A DNA stretch of 64,000 bases from CAZMXP01 sp964570285 (GCA_964570285.1 CAZMXP010000006.1:43414-107413), one strand, 5' to 3'; counted from the stretch's first letter, positions 47,114 to 56,446 are shown. Numbers and translations: made by a program. The notes: generated by a model not told the origin, from the letters alone.

Positions 47114-49786
47114 ATGAGAACACTGGCCCTGCTCCTGACGTTCGCCGTAGCCCTCACGGTCACGGGATGCAACAAGCGCACCAGCAACACGACGATCGTC
47201 CAGGGAGGGGTGACGCTGGTCGGCAATTTCCCGGGAAGCCAGATCATCGAACACCTCGTGTCGGACGATGGCAACGCGTTCACGCACAGCGGCGCGCACA
47301 TCCACGCGGGACTGCAGGTCTTCTGGAACTGCGCGAACGGCACGGCCATCATTCTCTACCTGGACAAGCTGGAGCGGCTTTGGGCCCATTACTGGAACGG
47401 CGCGGCGTTCACGCCCGGCGTCGAGTTGCGCGGCACCAACCAGCATGATCTGACGGACAGCGAGTCCAACAGGACCGACAACAACTTCCAGAGCTTCGGC
47501 ATCTTCCGCGTCCTCTTCCTCAACACCAACGTCGGGGGCCGGAATGGGGACGCGCTGATCCTCTGGACGCGGCTCGACGACCCGTTGGCAGGCAGCGCGA
47601 CCGACATCGAGCGCAATCTGCGCCTCTACGGGACCTACTTCGACGTTTCCGTTGCCGGGAGCGCGACGAGCGCGGGCGACCCGACGGTGCAGTACGGGTT
47701 CGAGACGCAGGGCCTCGCGATCGATTTCAACAACGTGAACCCCGGCGCCACGGATGACGGCGTGACCACGTTCGGCTTCATCAGCGACTCGCTCAAGGGG
47801 ACGCACGCCTTCGACCTCCGCTCCGACGGCAGCTTCGAGTGGCCGAACCGATTCGATGACGGTGCGGATTCCGCGCTCGTCCCGGCGACGCGGAGCGGCG
47901 ACCCGACCTCGTACGTCTGGTTGGCCTGGAGGAAGGGGCAGCGCGACGGCACCTCGACGGTCGCGGAACGCTTCTACGCGCTGCAGTTCAGCCTTGCGCA
48001 GGTGGGGAATGCCCTCCCGACCCAGGCCTCGCTCGGGGGCGGCAGCCTCGCACCTGTCGCCGGCGCGACCATCTCGGACGGCACGGCGGTCGATTCGCCG
48101 CTCGTCGTCCACAACGGGTGCGCGATCTGGCGGTCGGCCATCAGCACGGGAGCCACGGGCCTCTTCATGAACCGGTTCGACGCGACCGGGAATCTCGGGA
48201 CGATCGAACTCTCCCAGTCGGCCCTCGACAGCATCGCCGGCGGACCGACGGCCTGGGGCGGCACGATCCCCGAGATGCCGATCCCGGCCAACGTGTACGG
48301 CGACGACCACGGACTGACGAGCCTCTACGGGTTCTTCCGCACGACGGAGGCGCCCGGGCGCATCGCGGCCACGATGACAAACCTCGGTGCCCCCTTCGGC
48401 CAAGCGGCTCGCGAGATCAGCCCGATCCAGGGAGGCCCGTCCGCGATCATCCCCTTTGCCGGCAGCAAGGCCTCTTTCGCGCCCGAGACGCGCATCAACC
48501 GCACGGGCGAGTGGATCTTCGTGACGTGGCTTCAGGGGACGCTCGCGATCGACGCCCAGCTGGCCGGAATCGGGCCCTCGATCCGGGCGGTTCACATGCA
48601 CGGGGTCCAGACGCGCCGGACGCTGGCGGCGCGCACGCTCGCCAATTCGATCGTCACGGGCGGCCCCTTCCTCGCTCCCAACCAGGCGGCAGACACGAAC
48701 AACCCGCTCGCACGGGTCGTGGTCCAGAGCGAACTCGCCGACGGCATGCACGACCCGCTGTGCGGCATCCAGTCGAACGCGAACCGCATCAACCTCGCCT
48801 GGCACGAGGGCGACGTCAATCTGAAGCATAATGGCCTCACGATCACCCTCTCCGCCCTGCCGACGGCCCCGCCCACGGCGATCCCCTCCGTCCCGAGCGG
48901 CGGACTCGTCACCGAGTCGACGAGCAGCCACGCGGCGTTCGACACCAGAAACGGGCTCCATCCGGTGGTCACCGACCTCGGCACCCCGGCCGGCGATCCG
49001 CTCATCTACTTCCTGAACAACCAGCAGAACCCGCTCTCGACCGCCGCACCCGGATACTTCCGGGAGTTCCGCGTCTTCGGCCTCGCATGCATCCCCGGTT
49101 CCACCCCGGCCGACGCCCAGCTGGTTTCGACGGACGGCCCGAACGCGGACAACGCGATGAACGATGAGATCACCCGCCGCATCGACGACTACTTCGAGGA
49201 TGGCGGCCAGTTCCTGCATGTCAAGACCACTCCGACGAGCCGTGGCGGCGGGGCCTTCGGCGGCACGCGCGTTCACCTGTTCTTCATGGAGTCGCGTCAC
49301 GGGGAGAACTCGCTCCCGGCGCTCCGCACGCGGCTCTTCCTGAAGTCGGCTTTCAGCTCCGCGACCGCGGCCGCGACCTTCGCCTCCGCGCACGCGCCCG
49401 CTCTCGGCCTCGATCCCCGCGATCTCGGCATGGCCAGCGGCGACGAACACTACCTCCCCCCCACGGTCCACACCGATGGCGACGAACGGGGACCGTTCAC
49501 GGCGTTCTGCACCGCCAGTGGGAACACCGTCGGCATCTACTTCACGACGACGGCACACTTCTGGTACCAGGAGTTCAACGGCAACGCGTGGATGGGGGCG
49601 CCCGAGATCATCGACAACGAGTCCCCCGCCTCGATCTTCTACGGGCGCGACAACCGGGCGTACGCGTTCCCGCCGATGCTGGCCAACACCTGCGACAACC
49701 TGAACGGCGCGCTGCTGTTCTATTCGAAGATGCCGCCCGGCGAGGACCCCGGCCACCGCCGCTGGTGGGTCCGCGTTCACGACTAG
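47114..49786 (+). CDS. Large lipoprotein of unknown function, beta-rich
   Basis: An 890-residue protein with a signal and lipobox TVTGC (Cys20) followed by the hydrophilic spacer NKRTSNTT. The rest is rich in Thr, Ser, Asn and Gly with repeated short strands and sequences such as WLAWRKGQRDGTSTV, FVTWLQGTLAIDAQL and RINLAWHEGDVNLKHN at intervals, which suggests a beta-propeller or similar surface fold. No enzyme motif is visible. A GGAGG sequence lies 7 bases before the ATG and a TACAAT hexamer 85 bases before, so this gene has a normal leader. Confidence 0.65.
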   Translation: MRTLALLLTFAVALTVTGCNKRTSNTTIVQGGVTLVGNFPGSQIIEHLVSDDGNAFTHSGAHIHAGLQVFWNCANGTAIILYLDKLERLWAHYWNGAAFTPGVELRGTNQHDLTDSESNRTDNNFQSFGIFRVLFLNTNVGGRNGDALILWTRLDDPLAGSATDIERNLRLYGTYFDVSVAGSATSAGDPTVQYGFETQGLAIDFNNVNPGATDDGVTTFGFISDSLKGTHAFDLRSDGSFEWPNRFDDGADSALVPATRSGDPTSYVWLAWRKGQRDGTSTVAERFYALQFSLAQVGNALPTQASLGGGSLAPVAGATISDGTAVDSPLVVHNGCAIWRSAISTGATGLFMNRFDATGNLGTIELSQSALDSIAGGPTAWGGTIPEMPIPANVYGDDHGLTSLYGFFRTTEAPGRIAATMTNLGAPFGQAAREISPIQGGPSAIIPFAGSKASFAPETRINRTGEWIFVTWLQGTLAIDAQLAGIGPSIRAVHMHGVQTRRTLAARTLANSIVTGGPFLAPNQAADTNNPLARVVVQSELADGMHDPLCGIQSNANRINLAWHEGDVNLKHNGLTITLSALPTAPPTAIPSVPSGGLVTESTSSHAAFDTRNGLHPVVTDLGTPAGDPLIYFLNNQQNPLSTAAPGYFREFRVFGLACIPGSTPADAQLVSTDGPNADNAMNDEITRRIDDYFEDGGQFLHVKTTPTSRGGGAFGGTRVHLFFMESRHGENSLPALRTRLFLKSAFSSATAAATFASAHAPALGLDPRDLGMASGDEHYLPPTVHTDGDERGPFTAFCTASGNTVGIYFTTTAHFWYQEFNGNAWMGAPEIIDNESPASIFYGRDNRAYAFPPMLANTCDNLNGALLFYSKMPPGEDPGHRRWWVRVHD

Positions 49787-49848
49787 CAATCCGGGAGGGG
49801 CCCTGGCCGCGGTCGGGGCCCCTTCCTCCGTCGCCCGGGACGCCGCGA

Positions 49849-50901
49849 TCAGCCGAACCGGAGCATCTGCGCCTCGAGGCGCGACAGCAGCCGCTCGGTG
49901 CCCTCGGCACCGGCGCGCGCCGCCAACTCGACAAGCCGCCTCGCCTCGGCGGCGCGCGCCTCCGCCCGTCCGCGCGCCGTGGCATCGCCCTCGCGTGCGG
50001 CACGCAGGTCGTCGGCGAACGCGCGCGACGCGATGGCCCGCTCGGCAAGGTCCACGGCCTGCTCCTGCGACAGCGCGCCTCGACCGAGCGCCTCGCACAC
50101 CAGCCGGAGCGCGTCGGGCTCGGTCCGCTCCAGCAACGCGTGCGCGTAGCGGAGTCGGGCGCGGGCCGTCACGGCGGGATCCTCGAGCAGGCCGCGCGCG
50201 ACGGGACCTGCCTCCGCCCAGCGGACGACGGCAAGAGCCCCCGCAAGCACTCCGGGATCGCGCTGTTCGGTCCCCCTCGGGGCCGCTTCGGCGACCCGCC
50301 TGGACGTCCCACCCGGGTCCGAGAGCGCCGCGAGGCGCACCATCTCGGCAGGCAGCGGCCCGTCCGCCCCGATCGCCACGGAGAGAAGTCTCGGCGCGAA
50401 ACCCGTCTCGCCGCGCTCCGCAAGGGCGAGCGCGGCGAGATGGGCCTCCCCCGCGTTCTCGGTGCGATCGAGCCACTCGCGCAGCGCCCGCGTCGCCTCG
50501 GGGTCGTCGATCTGCCGCAGCGCATCCAGACAGGCCGCACGCATGGACGGATACTCCTGAAGTTGCCCGTCCGAGAACTGCCAGCGTCGCCCGCAGTCGA
50601 TGTCGGGCCGCCCGAGCAGTTCGACGAGGGCCGCCACGGCGGCTCGACCGCGCGCGGCCTGCGTCACGGCGAACGCCGCAAGCGATTTCTGGGCCTGCGG
50701 GGACGCGGGGGCCGAGCGCACATCGAGCGGCACATCGAACGGCACATCGGTCGCCGACGCCGGCGCGTCCCCGGGGGGTCGCGCTCCTGCCACGCCGCCG
50801 GAGCGCCCTCCAGCCCGGGAGGAGGCGGGATCCGACGGCCGAAGAAGGAACCCGACTCCCGCCCCCGCCACCGCGACTCCGAGGAGGACCCAGATGCGCA
50901 C
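49849..50901 (-). CDS. Membrane-anchored HEAT-like protein
   Basis: A 350-residue protein with one N-terminal hydrophobic segment (about 4-20) and a Gly/Pro-rich linker. A helical solenoid follows, with units such as AAVAALVELLGRPDIDCGRRW, MRAACLDALRQIDDPEATRALREWLDRTE and AHLAALALAERGETGFAPRLL. The C-terminus has a long charged helix (about 285-345). I use GTG 50901 because a TAGACT hexamer ends 7 bases before it. Alternatives are GTG 50907 and ATG 50925. Function unknown. Confidence 0.6.
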   Translation of the reverse strand: MRIWVLLGVAVAGAGVGFLLRPSDPASSRAGGRSGGVAGARPPGDAPASATDVPFDVPLDVRSAPASPQAQKSLAAFAVTQAARGRAAVAALVELLGRPDIDCGRRWQFSDGQLQEYPSMRAACLDALRQIDDPEATRALREWLDRTENAGEAHLAALALAERGETGFAPRLLSVAIGADGPLPAEMVRLAALSDPGGTSRRVAEAAPRGTEQRDPGVLAGALAVVRWAEAGPVARGLLEDPAVTARARLRYAHALLERTEPDALRLVCEALGRGALSQEQAVDLAERAIASRAFADDLRAAREGDATARGRAEARAAEARRLVELAARAGAEGTERLLSRLEAQMLRFG

Positions 50902-50908
50902 GGTCACG

Positions 50909-50914
50909 AGTCTA
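50909..50914 (-). promoter_or_regulatory. -10-like TAGACT before HEAT-like gene
   Basis: TAGACT on the minus strand ends 7 bases before GTG 50901, the same hexamer seen before truD and the parA-like gene. Confidence 0.45.
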
Positions 50915-50989
50915 CCCGCGCCCATCCGGCCCCGCCCAGCCCCGCGCCTCGACGCCGGACGGTGCCGCCGCGACCGCGTCTCCAACCCC

Positions 50990-52336
50990 TCAGCCGGCCG
51001 TCGCCTCGCGCGGCGTGCGCGGCGCGGCGGGCAGGAGTTCGCCCCGCGGGCGGCCGCTGCGCGCGGCGCGCAAGAGCACGAACAGCTCCATCGCGATCGT
51101 CAGCAGCCAGAGCGCGTAGGCGTTCATCGCGCCGTTGACGCCGAAGGGCCGCACGCCGAACGCGACCGCGCCGGAGAGCGCGAGGAGCGTCGCCACGTTC
51201 GTCAGCGTGATCGCGCGCGTGTGGCCGCGCGAGATCAGGATGCCGCGCAGCACGAAGCGCAGCGAACTCCAGAGAGGCAGCACGACCGCCAGCATCAGCG
51301 TCGGGCGCGCGAAGGCGAGCACCTGCCCGTGCGGTTCCTCCCCCATCAGATCCACGAGCACGATCCGGCGCAGCGGCGTGAAGACGAGCAGCGCGAAGAG
51401 GAGCGTCATCCCCCCGCCGACGATCCACGCGAAGCGCAGCATCGGCCCCTCGTCCGCGCGACCGCGCACCTTCGCCGTCGTCAGCGACTGCAGCGCGACC
51501 GCGCCGGCACCGAGCACGAAGGTGAGCGGCTTCGCCTCCTGGAAGGCCGCGAGCGACGCGGTCTGCAGCGCCTCGGGCACCATGCCGGCGATGCGGAGAT
51601 GGTAGAGGGTCGCGAGCAGCCCGAGAAAGCTCGCGAACATCAGCGGAAGGCCAAAGGTGAGGGGGTGCGGGGGCCGCTCGTCGGAACGCGCGGGCGGCCT
51701 CGCGGCCGCCCCGGCGCGCGCCATCGCGAAGACGGTCTCGAGCACGACGCCGATCACCATGCAGATCGCGCCGAGCACGGGGCCGCTGACGCCGAGGTCG
51801 GGCGCGATTGCCAGGCCGAGCAGCGCCGTGAAGATCAGGCGCGCCAGCGTGCCGAGGCCGACGAAGAGCGTGTCGTCGGCCCGGATCTGGTGCGCCTGGT
51901 AGACGCCGCGCACCGCGATGAAGAGCGGCATCGGCCAGATGTAGAGGAAGGCGCGGTGCGCCTCGCGGATCAGCACCGGGTCGTCGGCGAAGGCGCCGAG
52001 CACGAACGGGCCGAGCGCGGTGGCGCCCATCGCCCACTCGAAGAGCGCGAGCACGGCCGCGACCGACGTGCAGAAGAGCATCGCCGTGCGGGCGCCGCGC
52101 CGGTCCACCGAGAGCTTGATCGCGATCTCGCGCGCGACGAAGAGCGGGCTGTGCAGCACGATCGTGCAGGTGAGGAAGAGCGCGAACGCCGCGAGGTCGG
52201 CCTCGTGGTCGCGGCCAGGCAGGCGGTTGATGCTCGCGTTGATGACCGGCGTGCCGCCGGTGACGAGCAGGAAGGTGAGCGCGAGCGGCGCCCAGACGGC
52301 CAGCAGGCGGCGAAGCCGGAGGTCGTCCCGGATCAA
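50990..52336 (-). CDS. Polytopic membrane protein, MATE/flippase-like
   Basis: A 448-residue protein with about twelve hydrophobic segments, the length and topology of MOP-superfamily transporters (MATE pumps, polysaccharide and lipid flippases). The pseudo-twofold layout shows in two similar halves (TFLLVTGGTPVINASINRL near the start, AITLTNVATLLALSGAVAFG near the end). The TTG start overlaps the TGA of the lipoprotein gene (TTGA) and the frame upstream is not membrane-like. No conserved drug-pump motif was recognised, so the substrate is unknown. Confidence 0.5.
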   Translation of the reverse strand: MIRDDLRLRRLLAVWAPLALTFLLVTGGTPVINASINRLPGRDHEADLAAFALFLTCTIVLHSPLFVAREIAIKLSVDRRGARTAMLFCTSVAAVLALFEWAMGATALGPFVLGAFADDPVLIREAHRAFLYIWPMPLFIAVRGVYQAHQIRADDTLFVGLGTLARLIFTALLGLAIAPDLGVSGPVLGAICMVIGVVLETVFAMARAGAAARPPARSDERPPHPLTFGLPLMFASFLGLLATLYHLRIAGMVPEALQTASLAAFQEAKPLTFVLGAGAVALQSLTTAKVRGRADEGPMLRFAWIVGGGMTLLFALLVFTPLRRIVLVDLMGEEPHGQVLAFARPTLMLAVVLPLWSSLRFVLRGILISRGHTRAITLTNVATLLALSGAVAFGVRPFGVNGAMNAYALWLLTIAMELFVLLRAARSGRPRGELLPAAPRTPREATAG

Positions 52337-52758
52337 TCCGGCACCGCGACCAGCGGCTCCACGATGCCGATCTCCCGGTCGGGCGGCACCCCGTGCACCT
52401 TCACCCCCCCGGGCCCCCCCGGAACGAGCGTGAGGACGAGCCAGAGGTCCTTCTCCCCCTCGACCTTGACGCTGTCGTGTCCGCCGCAGCGCGTCTGGGG
52501 CTCCCACACGGAAATGCGATGCTCCCCGAGAGGCACGCGCAGCAGGCCGACCTCGACGGGCCGGGCGCCGATGGTCCGCTCGGGGCACCGGAGGGTCTCG
52601 GCCCCCACGGTGAAGACCGGGGCAATGCGGAGTTCCCCCGCGGGCGCCGGCGACGCGACGACGATGCAGTGGACGGTGCGGCCGGAGTCGAAGGGCGCGA
52701 AGGGGCTGCTCGTGCAGGCGGCGAGCAGCGCCACGAGGAGAACGGATCCCGCCCGCAT
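52333..52758 (-). CDS. Small lipoprotein of unknown function
   Basis: A 141-residue protein with the signal MRAGSVLLVALLAAC and lipobox LLAAC (Cys15). The mature part is beta-rich (RTVHCIVVASPAPAGELRIAPVF, VGLLRVPLGEHRISVWEP, DLWLVLTLVPGGPGGVKVHG), an immunoglobulin-like pattern. It is the first gene of an operon with the flippase-like gene, whose TTG start overlaps its stop. It is divergent from pyrB across 60 bases. Confidence 0.65.
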   Translation of the reverse strand: MRAGSVLLVALLAACTSSPFAPFDSGRTVHCIVVASPAPAGELRIAPVFTVGAETLRCPERTIGARPVEVGLLRVPLGEHRISVWEPQTRCGGHDSVKVEGEKDLWLVLTLVPGGPGGVKVHGVPPDREIGIVEPLVAVPD

Positions 52759-52767
52759 CGGCGCGGC

Positions 52768-52776
52768 ACTATAGCA
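52768..52776 (-). promoter_or_regulatory. Extended -10 (TGC TATAGT) before lipoprotein gene
   Basis: TGC immediately followed by TATAGT on the minus strand is a good extended -10 match and ends 9 bases before the ATG at 52758, so the leader is very short or absent. Confidence 0.5.
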
Positions 52777-52777
52777 T

Positions 52778-52805
52778 TTGACGGCAACGCTCCCACGGGT
52801 ACCCT
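52778..52805 (+). promoter_or_regulatory. Candidate pyrB promoter
   Basis: TTGACG (52778-52783), a 16-base spacer and TACCCT (52800-52805) lie 13 bases before the GTG start. The -35 is good and the -10 weak. No pyrimidine-responsive leader fits in such a short space. Confidence 0.4.
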
Positions 52806-52818
52806 AGGGGCCGCCTTG

Positions 52819-53754
52819 GTGACCGGCCGCGACTTCGTGAACCGCGACGTGATCACCGTGGGCGATTTCCGGCGCGAGGAGATCCTCTTCCTGCTCGACG
52901 CCGCGGCGGGATTCGAAAAGGTGACCGCGCCGCTGCTCGCGGGCCGCGTCGTCGCGACGCTCTTCTTCGAGCCGAGCACGCGCACGCGGCTCTCGTTCGA
53001 GAGCGCGGTCGGCAGGCTCGGCGGCCGCTGCATCGGCTTCGCGGAGGCGGGCATCTCGTCGCAGTCGAAGGGGGAGACGCTCGCCGACACGGTGCGCGTC
53101 GTCGAGGGGTACAGCGACCTGCTGCTGCTGCGCCACCCGCGCGAAGGGGCGGCGCGGCTCGCGGCCGAGTACGCGCGCGCGCCGGTCGTCAACTGCGGCG
53201 ACGGGGCGCACCAACACCCGACGCAGACCTTCGTCGATCTCTACACGATCCGCCGCGAGTGCGGGCGGCTCGACGACCTCAACATCGTCTTCGCGGGCGA
53301 CCTGCGCTACGGGCGCGCGGTGCACAGCCTCGTCTCCGTGCTCGCGCAGTTCAATGCGCGCCTCCAGCTCGTCTCGCCCACCTTCCTGCGGCTGCCGATG
53401 GAGCAGATGCGGATGCTCGAGGACCAGAACATCCCCTTCCGCGAGGGGACGAGCCTCGAGGATGCGCTGCCGGACGCGGACGTCGTGTACATGACGCGCA
53501 TCCAGCGCGAGCGCTTCACCGACCCGTTCGAGTTCGAGAAGGTGAAGGACGCCTACCGCCTCGACCTCGAGATGCTGAAGAGGGCGCGCGCCGGGGTCGC
53601 GATCCTGCATCCGCTGCCGCGCGTCTCGGAGATCGCGACGGACGTGGACAGCCACCCGCACGCCGCCTACTTCCGCCAGGCGCACTACGGCGTCGCGGTG
53701 CGCAAGGCGCTGCTCGCGCTGCTGCTCGGCTGCGCCGACGAGGTGCTCGCATGA
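52819..53754 (+). CDS. pyrB: Aspartate carbamoyltransferase, catalytic subunit
   Basis: A 311-residue ATCase catalytic chain of normal length. It joins carbamoyl phosphate and aspartate, the committed step of pyrimidine synthesis. FFEPSTRTRLSFESA (about 49-63) binds carbamoyl phosphate, GDGAHQHPTQTFVDLYTI carries the HPTQ motif, and AILHPLPRVSEIA is the aspartate loop region. The GTG at 52819 is chosen; an in-frame TTG immediately before it is an alternative. The stop overlaps the pyrI start by 4 bases, as in enterobacteria and archaea, predicting a class B-type holoenzyme with regulatory chains. Confidence 0.96.
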   Translation: MTGRDFVNRDVITVGDFRREEILFLLDAAAGFEKVTAPLLAGRVVATLFFEPSTRTRLSFESAVGRLGGRCIGFAEAGISSQSKGETLADTVRVVEGYSDLLLLRHPREGAARLAAEYARAPVVNCGDGAHQHPTQTFVDLYTIRRECGRLDDLNIVFAGDLRYGRAVHSLVSVLAQFNARLQLVSPTFLRLPMEQMRMLEDQNIPFREGTSLEDALPDADVVYMTRIQRERFTDPFEFEKVKDAYRLDLEMLKRARAGVAILHPLPRVSEIATDVDSHPHAAYFRQAHYGVAVRKALLALLLGCADEVLA

Positions 53755-54233
53755 GCCCGGAAGACCTGTCGTACAAGGTCAACAAGCTCGAGCGCGGCAC
53801 CGTGCTCGACCACCTGCGGGCCGGCACGGCGCTGCGCGCGCTGCGCGTGATGCGGCTGCCCCCGGGCGCGACGGTCACCGTCGGCGTCAACCTGCACTCC
53901 GCGCGCCTCGGCAAGAAGGACATCATCAAGATCGAGGGCTACGAGTTGACGCAGGACGAGGCGGCGAAGGTCGCCCTGATCAGCCCGGACGCGACGCTGT
54001 CGATCATCCGCGCCTACGAGATCGTCGGCAAGCACGACCTCGTGCCGCCGCTGCGCTTCAAGGGGCTGATCCGCTGCCAGAACCCCGCCTGCATCGTGCA
54101 CGAGGAGCGCGTGCCCGGCTCGTTCCAGGTCGAGTCGAGCGACCCGGTGATGGTCCGCTGCGAGTACTGCGAACGGTCGATCGCGCTGGACGAGTTCACC
54201 TTCACCGATCCGCAGGGGCGGGTCGGTGCCTAG
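53751..54233 (+). CDS. pyrI: Aspartate carbamoyltransferase, regulatory subunit
   Basis: A 160-residue regulatory chain (153 in E. coli). The N-terminal allosteric domain includes LRVMRLPPGATVTVGVNL and GKKDIIKIEGYEL. The zinc domain has Cys109 and Cys114 (CQNPAC) and Cys137 and Cys140 (CEYC), which match the four zinc ligands that join the chain to PyrB. CTP and ATP control is therefore expected, although effector response varies between organisms. The ATG overlaps the pyrB stop. The TAG stop is also the first three bases of a family 2 inverted-repeat element. Confidence 0.95.
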   Translation: MSPEDLSYKVNKLERGTVLDHLRAGTALRALRVMRLPPGATVTVGVNLHSARLGKKDIIKIEGYELTQDEAAKVALISPDATLSIIRAYEIVGKHDLVPPLRFKGLIRCQNPACIVHEERVPGSFQVESSDPVMVRCEYCERSIALDEFTFTDPQGRVGA

Positions 54234-54386
54234 CCCGCATTATTCACCAGCCCGCCGGTTCTGGGCGGTCCGGACCGCCCAGAAACCACTGTCGACTTGC
54301 GCAGGCGAGTCCGTGCCCCGGGCCCGCAATCCTGGACGCAAGACTGTCCTGCCTGCGCCGTCGGCCTGGTGAATAATGCGGGCTAT
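54231..54386. repeat. Family 2 inverted-repeat element, short copy
   Basis: 156 bases bounded by perfect 19-base inverted ends (TAGCCCGCATTATTCACCA at 54231-54249 and its complement at 54368-54386). It shares CCCGCCGGTTCTGGGCGGTC and the AGAAACCACTGTCGA segment with the long copy at 37430 but lacks the central 137 bases. It begins with the pyrI stop codon, and its right end contains the first ATG of the next gene. Confidence 0.9.
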
Positions 54387-54957
54387 CGGGGGCACAGGGG
54401 GGACGGTCTTCGGCGCGATCGCGTGCGGCGCGGCGCTGGTGATCAGCGTCGTCCCGGGCGCGCTCGGCGACCTCTTGTGGGACGTGTTCCTGGGCGTCGC
54501 CTTCCTCCTGCCGGGGATCGCGCTCGGCGTGGTCGTGGCGCTCGCGGTCCTGCTGGCGCGAGGCACGTGGAGGCGGTCCAGGTTCGCGTGGCGGCAGGCC
54601 CTCGTCGTTCTCTCGATGGTGGGCGCGACGGCGGCGCTGCTGGGGTTCCATGTGCCGACGCGAATCGCGTTCGCGGTCTCGCGGTCGTCGTTCGAAGAAC
54701 TCCTCCCGGAGGCGTCCGCCTCCGCCGAGCTCAACCGCGCGGTCGGGGTCTTCCGCGTCGATGCCTGCGCGGCCGACCCGCGCGGCGGCGTCTACTTCCG
54801 CGTCCACAGCGGAGGGGACGGGTTCGGACCGGACACCATGTCCTACGGTTTCGCGTTCCGGCCCAACGCGTCGGGCACGCCCTTCGGCGCGGCCCGATAC
54901 CGCCTGTGGAGCCTCGGCCAGGGGTGGCATGTGTGGCGCGCCTCGAATGACGGGTGA
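54376..54957 (+). CDS. Small membrane protein of unknown function
   Basis: A 193-residue frame with three hydrophobic segments (about 9-30, 35-61 and 74-93) followed by a soluble C-terminal domain (about 100-193, ending GQGWHVWRAS). The only ATG that keeps the first helix lies inside the family 2 element (54376). Other starts would be a GTG near 54438, which removes part of helix 1, so the element may have supplied the start or replaced the original 5' end. No family was recognised. Confidence 0.5.
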   Translation: MRAIGGTGGTVFGAIACGAALVISVVPGALGDLLWDVFLGVAFLLPGIALGVVVALAVLLARGTWRRSRFAWRQALVVLSMVGATAALLGFHVPTRIAFAVSRSSFEELLPEASASAELNRAVGVFRVDACAADPRGGVYFRVHSGGDGFGPDTMSYGFAFRPNASGTPFGAARYRLWSLGQGWHVWRASNDG

Positions 54958-54999
54958 CTTGCCCGGCGGTATCCGCGCAACTCCGCGATGCCGACGGAC

Positions 55000-55536
55000 T
55001 CACCTCGCCGCGGGGGGGCGGCGCGGCTCGATCCGGATCCTGCCGTCCGGCTCGATCTGGATGATGCGGTCGGGCACGAGCACGAGGACGGCCGCGTTCG
55101 CGCGCGCCCCTAGGCCCTCGGGGACCACGCGGCGAAAGGTCCCTTCGTCGGCGACAAAGCAGTCGAACGGGGCCTCGCTCAGGCGCTCGCGGCGGCCCGC
55201 CGCGTTCCGGACCGTGAACTCGGCTCCGTCGGGGTGCCGGCGCAACATCCCCTCGCCGACCGCGACAGCCTTGTCCGCCTTCCACGTCGAGACCCAGGTG
55301 ACTCCGAACTCCTCGCGGATGAGCTTTCGCCAGCGGCCCTCGAACCCCCAGCCCCGGGGCAGTTCGGCCACGCGCGACTGCAACTGCTGCCACCCCTCTT
55401 CGGCCCAGAGCGCGCGCAGGCGGTCTCCCGGCACCGCCGGCGGCGGAATGCCCTCCTCCCCGTCCGCGAACGCGCGCCCAAGAGCGAATCCGGCGGCCAG
55501 CATGACCGCGCAGCCGAAGATCGACCTGAGCCTCAT
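55000..55536 (-). CDS. Exported protein of unknown function
   Basis: A 178-residue protein with an N-terminal signal or anchor (MRLRSIFGCAVMLAAGFALG). The mature part has one helix-rich block (about 40-75, RLRALWAEEGWQQLQSRV) and strands such as GVTWVSTWKADKAVAVGEG and AAVLVLVPDRIIQIEPDGRI. The ATG at 55536 has a strong GGGAGGTGG Shine-Dalgarno sequence 4 bases upstream. It lies 64 bases downstream of the zinc-ribbon/HEAT gene in the same direction. Function unknown. Confidence 0.6.
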   Translation of the reverse strand: MRLRSIFGCAVMLAAGFALGRAFADGEEGIPPPAVPGDRLRALWAEEGWQQLQSRVAELPRGWGFEGRWRKLIREEFGVTWVSTWKADKAVAVGEGMLRRHPDGAEFTVRNAAGRRERLSEAPFDCFVADEGTFRRVVPEGLGARANAAVLVLVPDRIIQIEPDGRIRIEPRRPPAAR

Positions 55537-55600
55537 GAACCACCTCCCGATGCGGTACCGTCGACCGCGCGAATCCGGAGCCGGTACCCGAACCGTCCGG

Positions 55601-56446
55601 TCAGCGGAGCGCCTCCCCCCACGTGCGCCAGCGGGCGATCGCCGCCGCGCGGGCGGCCGCGTCGGCCGCGGGGTCGAAACGGAACGTCGCACCCTTGGCG
55701 CGGAAGTAGAGCGCTTCGAACGCCTCGTTCCGGACGGCCGGGTCGGGATCGTCGAGGAGCCGCACGAGCAGCAGCGCGGTCTGCCAGTCCTCGAACCGGC
55801 CGAGCGTGCTCGCGAGGCGGAGTCGCAGGCCCGGGTCGGGGGAGGCGGTCAACGCGTCCGTCGCGGCGGCGAGCGCGCTGCCGCGGTCCCCAAGCCCCTT
55901 CGCGAGGTCCCGGCGCACGTCCTCCGGCACCCCCGCGGCGTGCAGCGCCCCGACCAGCAGCCGGACGAGGAGGTCGGGGCCGCCCGCGCGGGCGAGCGTG
56001 CGCTCGAACAGCGCGGCGCGGAAGTCCATCGTCTGGTCCGCGAGCAGCGCCAGGAAGCGTCCGGGATCGAACGCGCCACCCTCGAGGGCGGGCAGCACGA
56101 GCCGCTTCATCACGCGGTCGATGGCGTCCTTCGGCACCTCGCACTGGATCTGGTGCTCGCACAGCAGGGCCTTCGCGCGCTCGAGGTCTCTTCCCGGGAC
56201 CAGGAGCGTCCGTCGCACGAAGTCGACGATGCCCCCGTACACGGCGGCGACGGCCTCGTCCTCGATCAGCACGTGCACGCCGTTGTCCTCGAGGATCGCG
56301 CGCGCCTGCTGCAGCGCCAACTCGCTCGGAGCCGAGAGGAGCAGGACGAGTTCGTCCGCGTCGGCGGCGGCCAGCGCGACGTCGCAGTCGGTGCAGCGCG
56401 CGACGTCCGACGCGTATTCCCTGTCGCATGTCGGACAGCGGCTCAT
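55601..56446 (-). CDS. Zinc-ribbon protein with DUF2007-like and HEAT-like domains
   Basis: A 281-residue cytoplasmic protein. CPTCDREYASDVARCTDCDVAL at 4-25 is a four-cysteine zinc ribbon. ELVLLLSAPSELALQQARAILEDNGVHVLIEDE (about 32-64) matches DUF2007-type signal-transducer domains, which resemble PII-like folds. The rest (about 110-280) is a helical, HEAT-like repeat region (ASPDPGLRLRLASTL, DDPDPAVRNEAFEALYF). The role is unknown. The upstream 108 bases contain a GCCCGCC/GGCGGGC hairpin near 56468-56484. Confidence 0.75.
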   Translation of the reverse strand: MSRCPTCDREYASDVARCTDCDVALAAADADELVLLLSAPSELALQQARAILEDNGVHVLIEDEAVAAVYGGIVDFVRRTLLVPGRDLERAKALLCEHQIQCEVPKDAIDRVMKRLVLPALEGGAFDPGRFLALLADQTMDFRAALFERTLARAGGPDLLVRLLVGALHAAGVPEDVRRDLAKGLGDRGSALAAATDALTASPDPGLRLRLASTLGRFEDWQTALLLVRLLDDPDPAVRNEAFEALYFRAKGATFRFDPAADAAARAAAIARWRTWGEALR

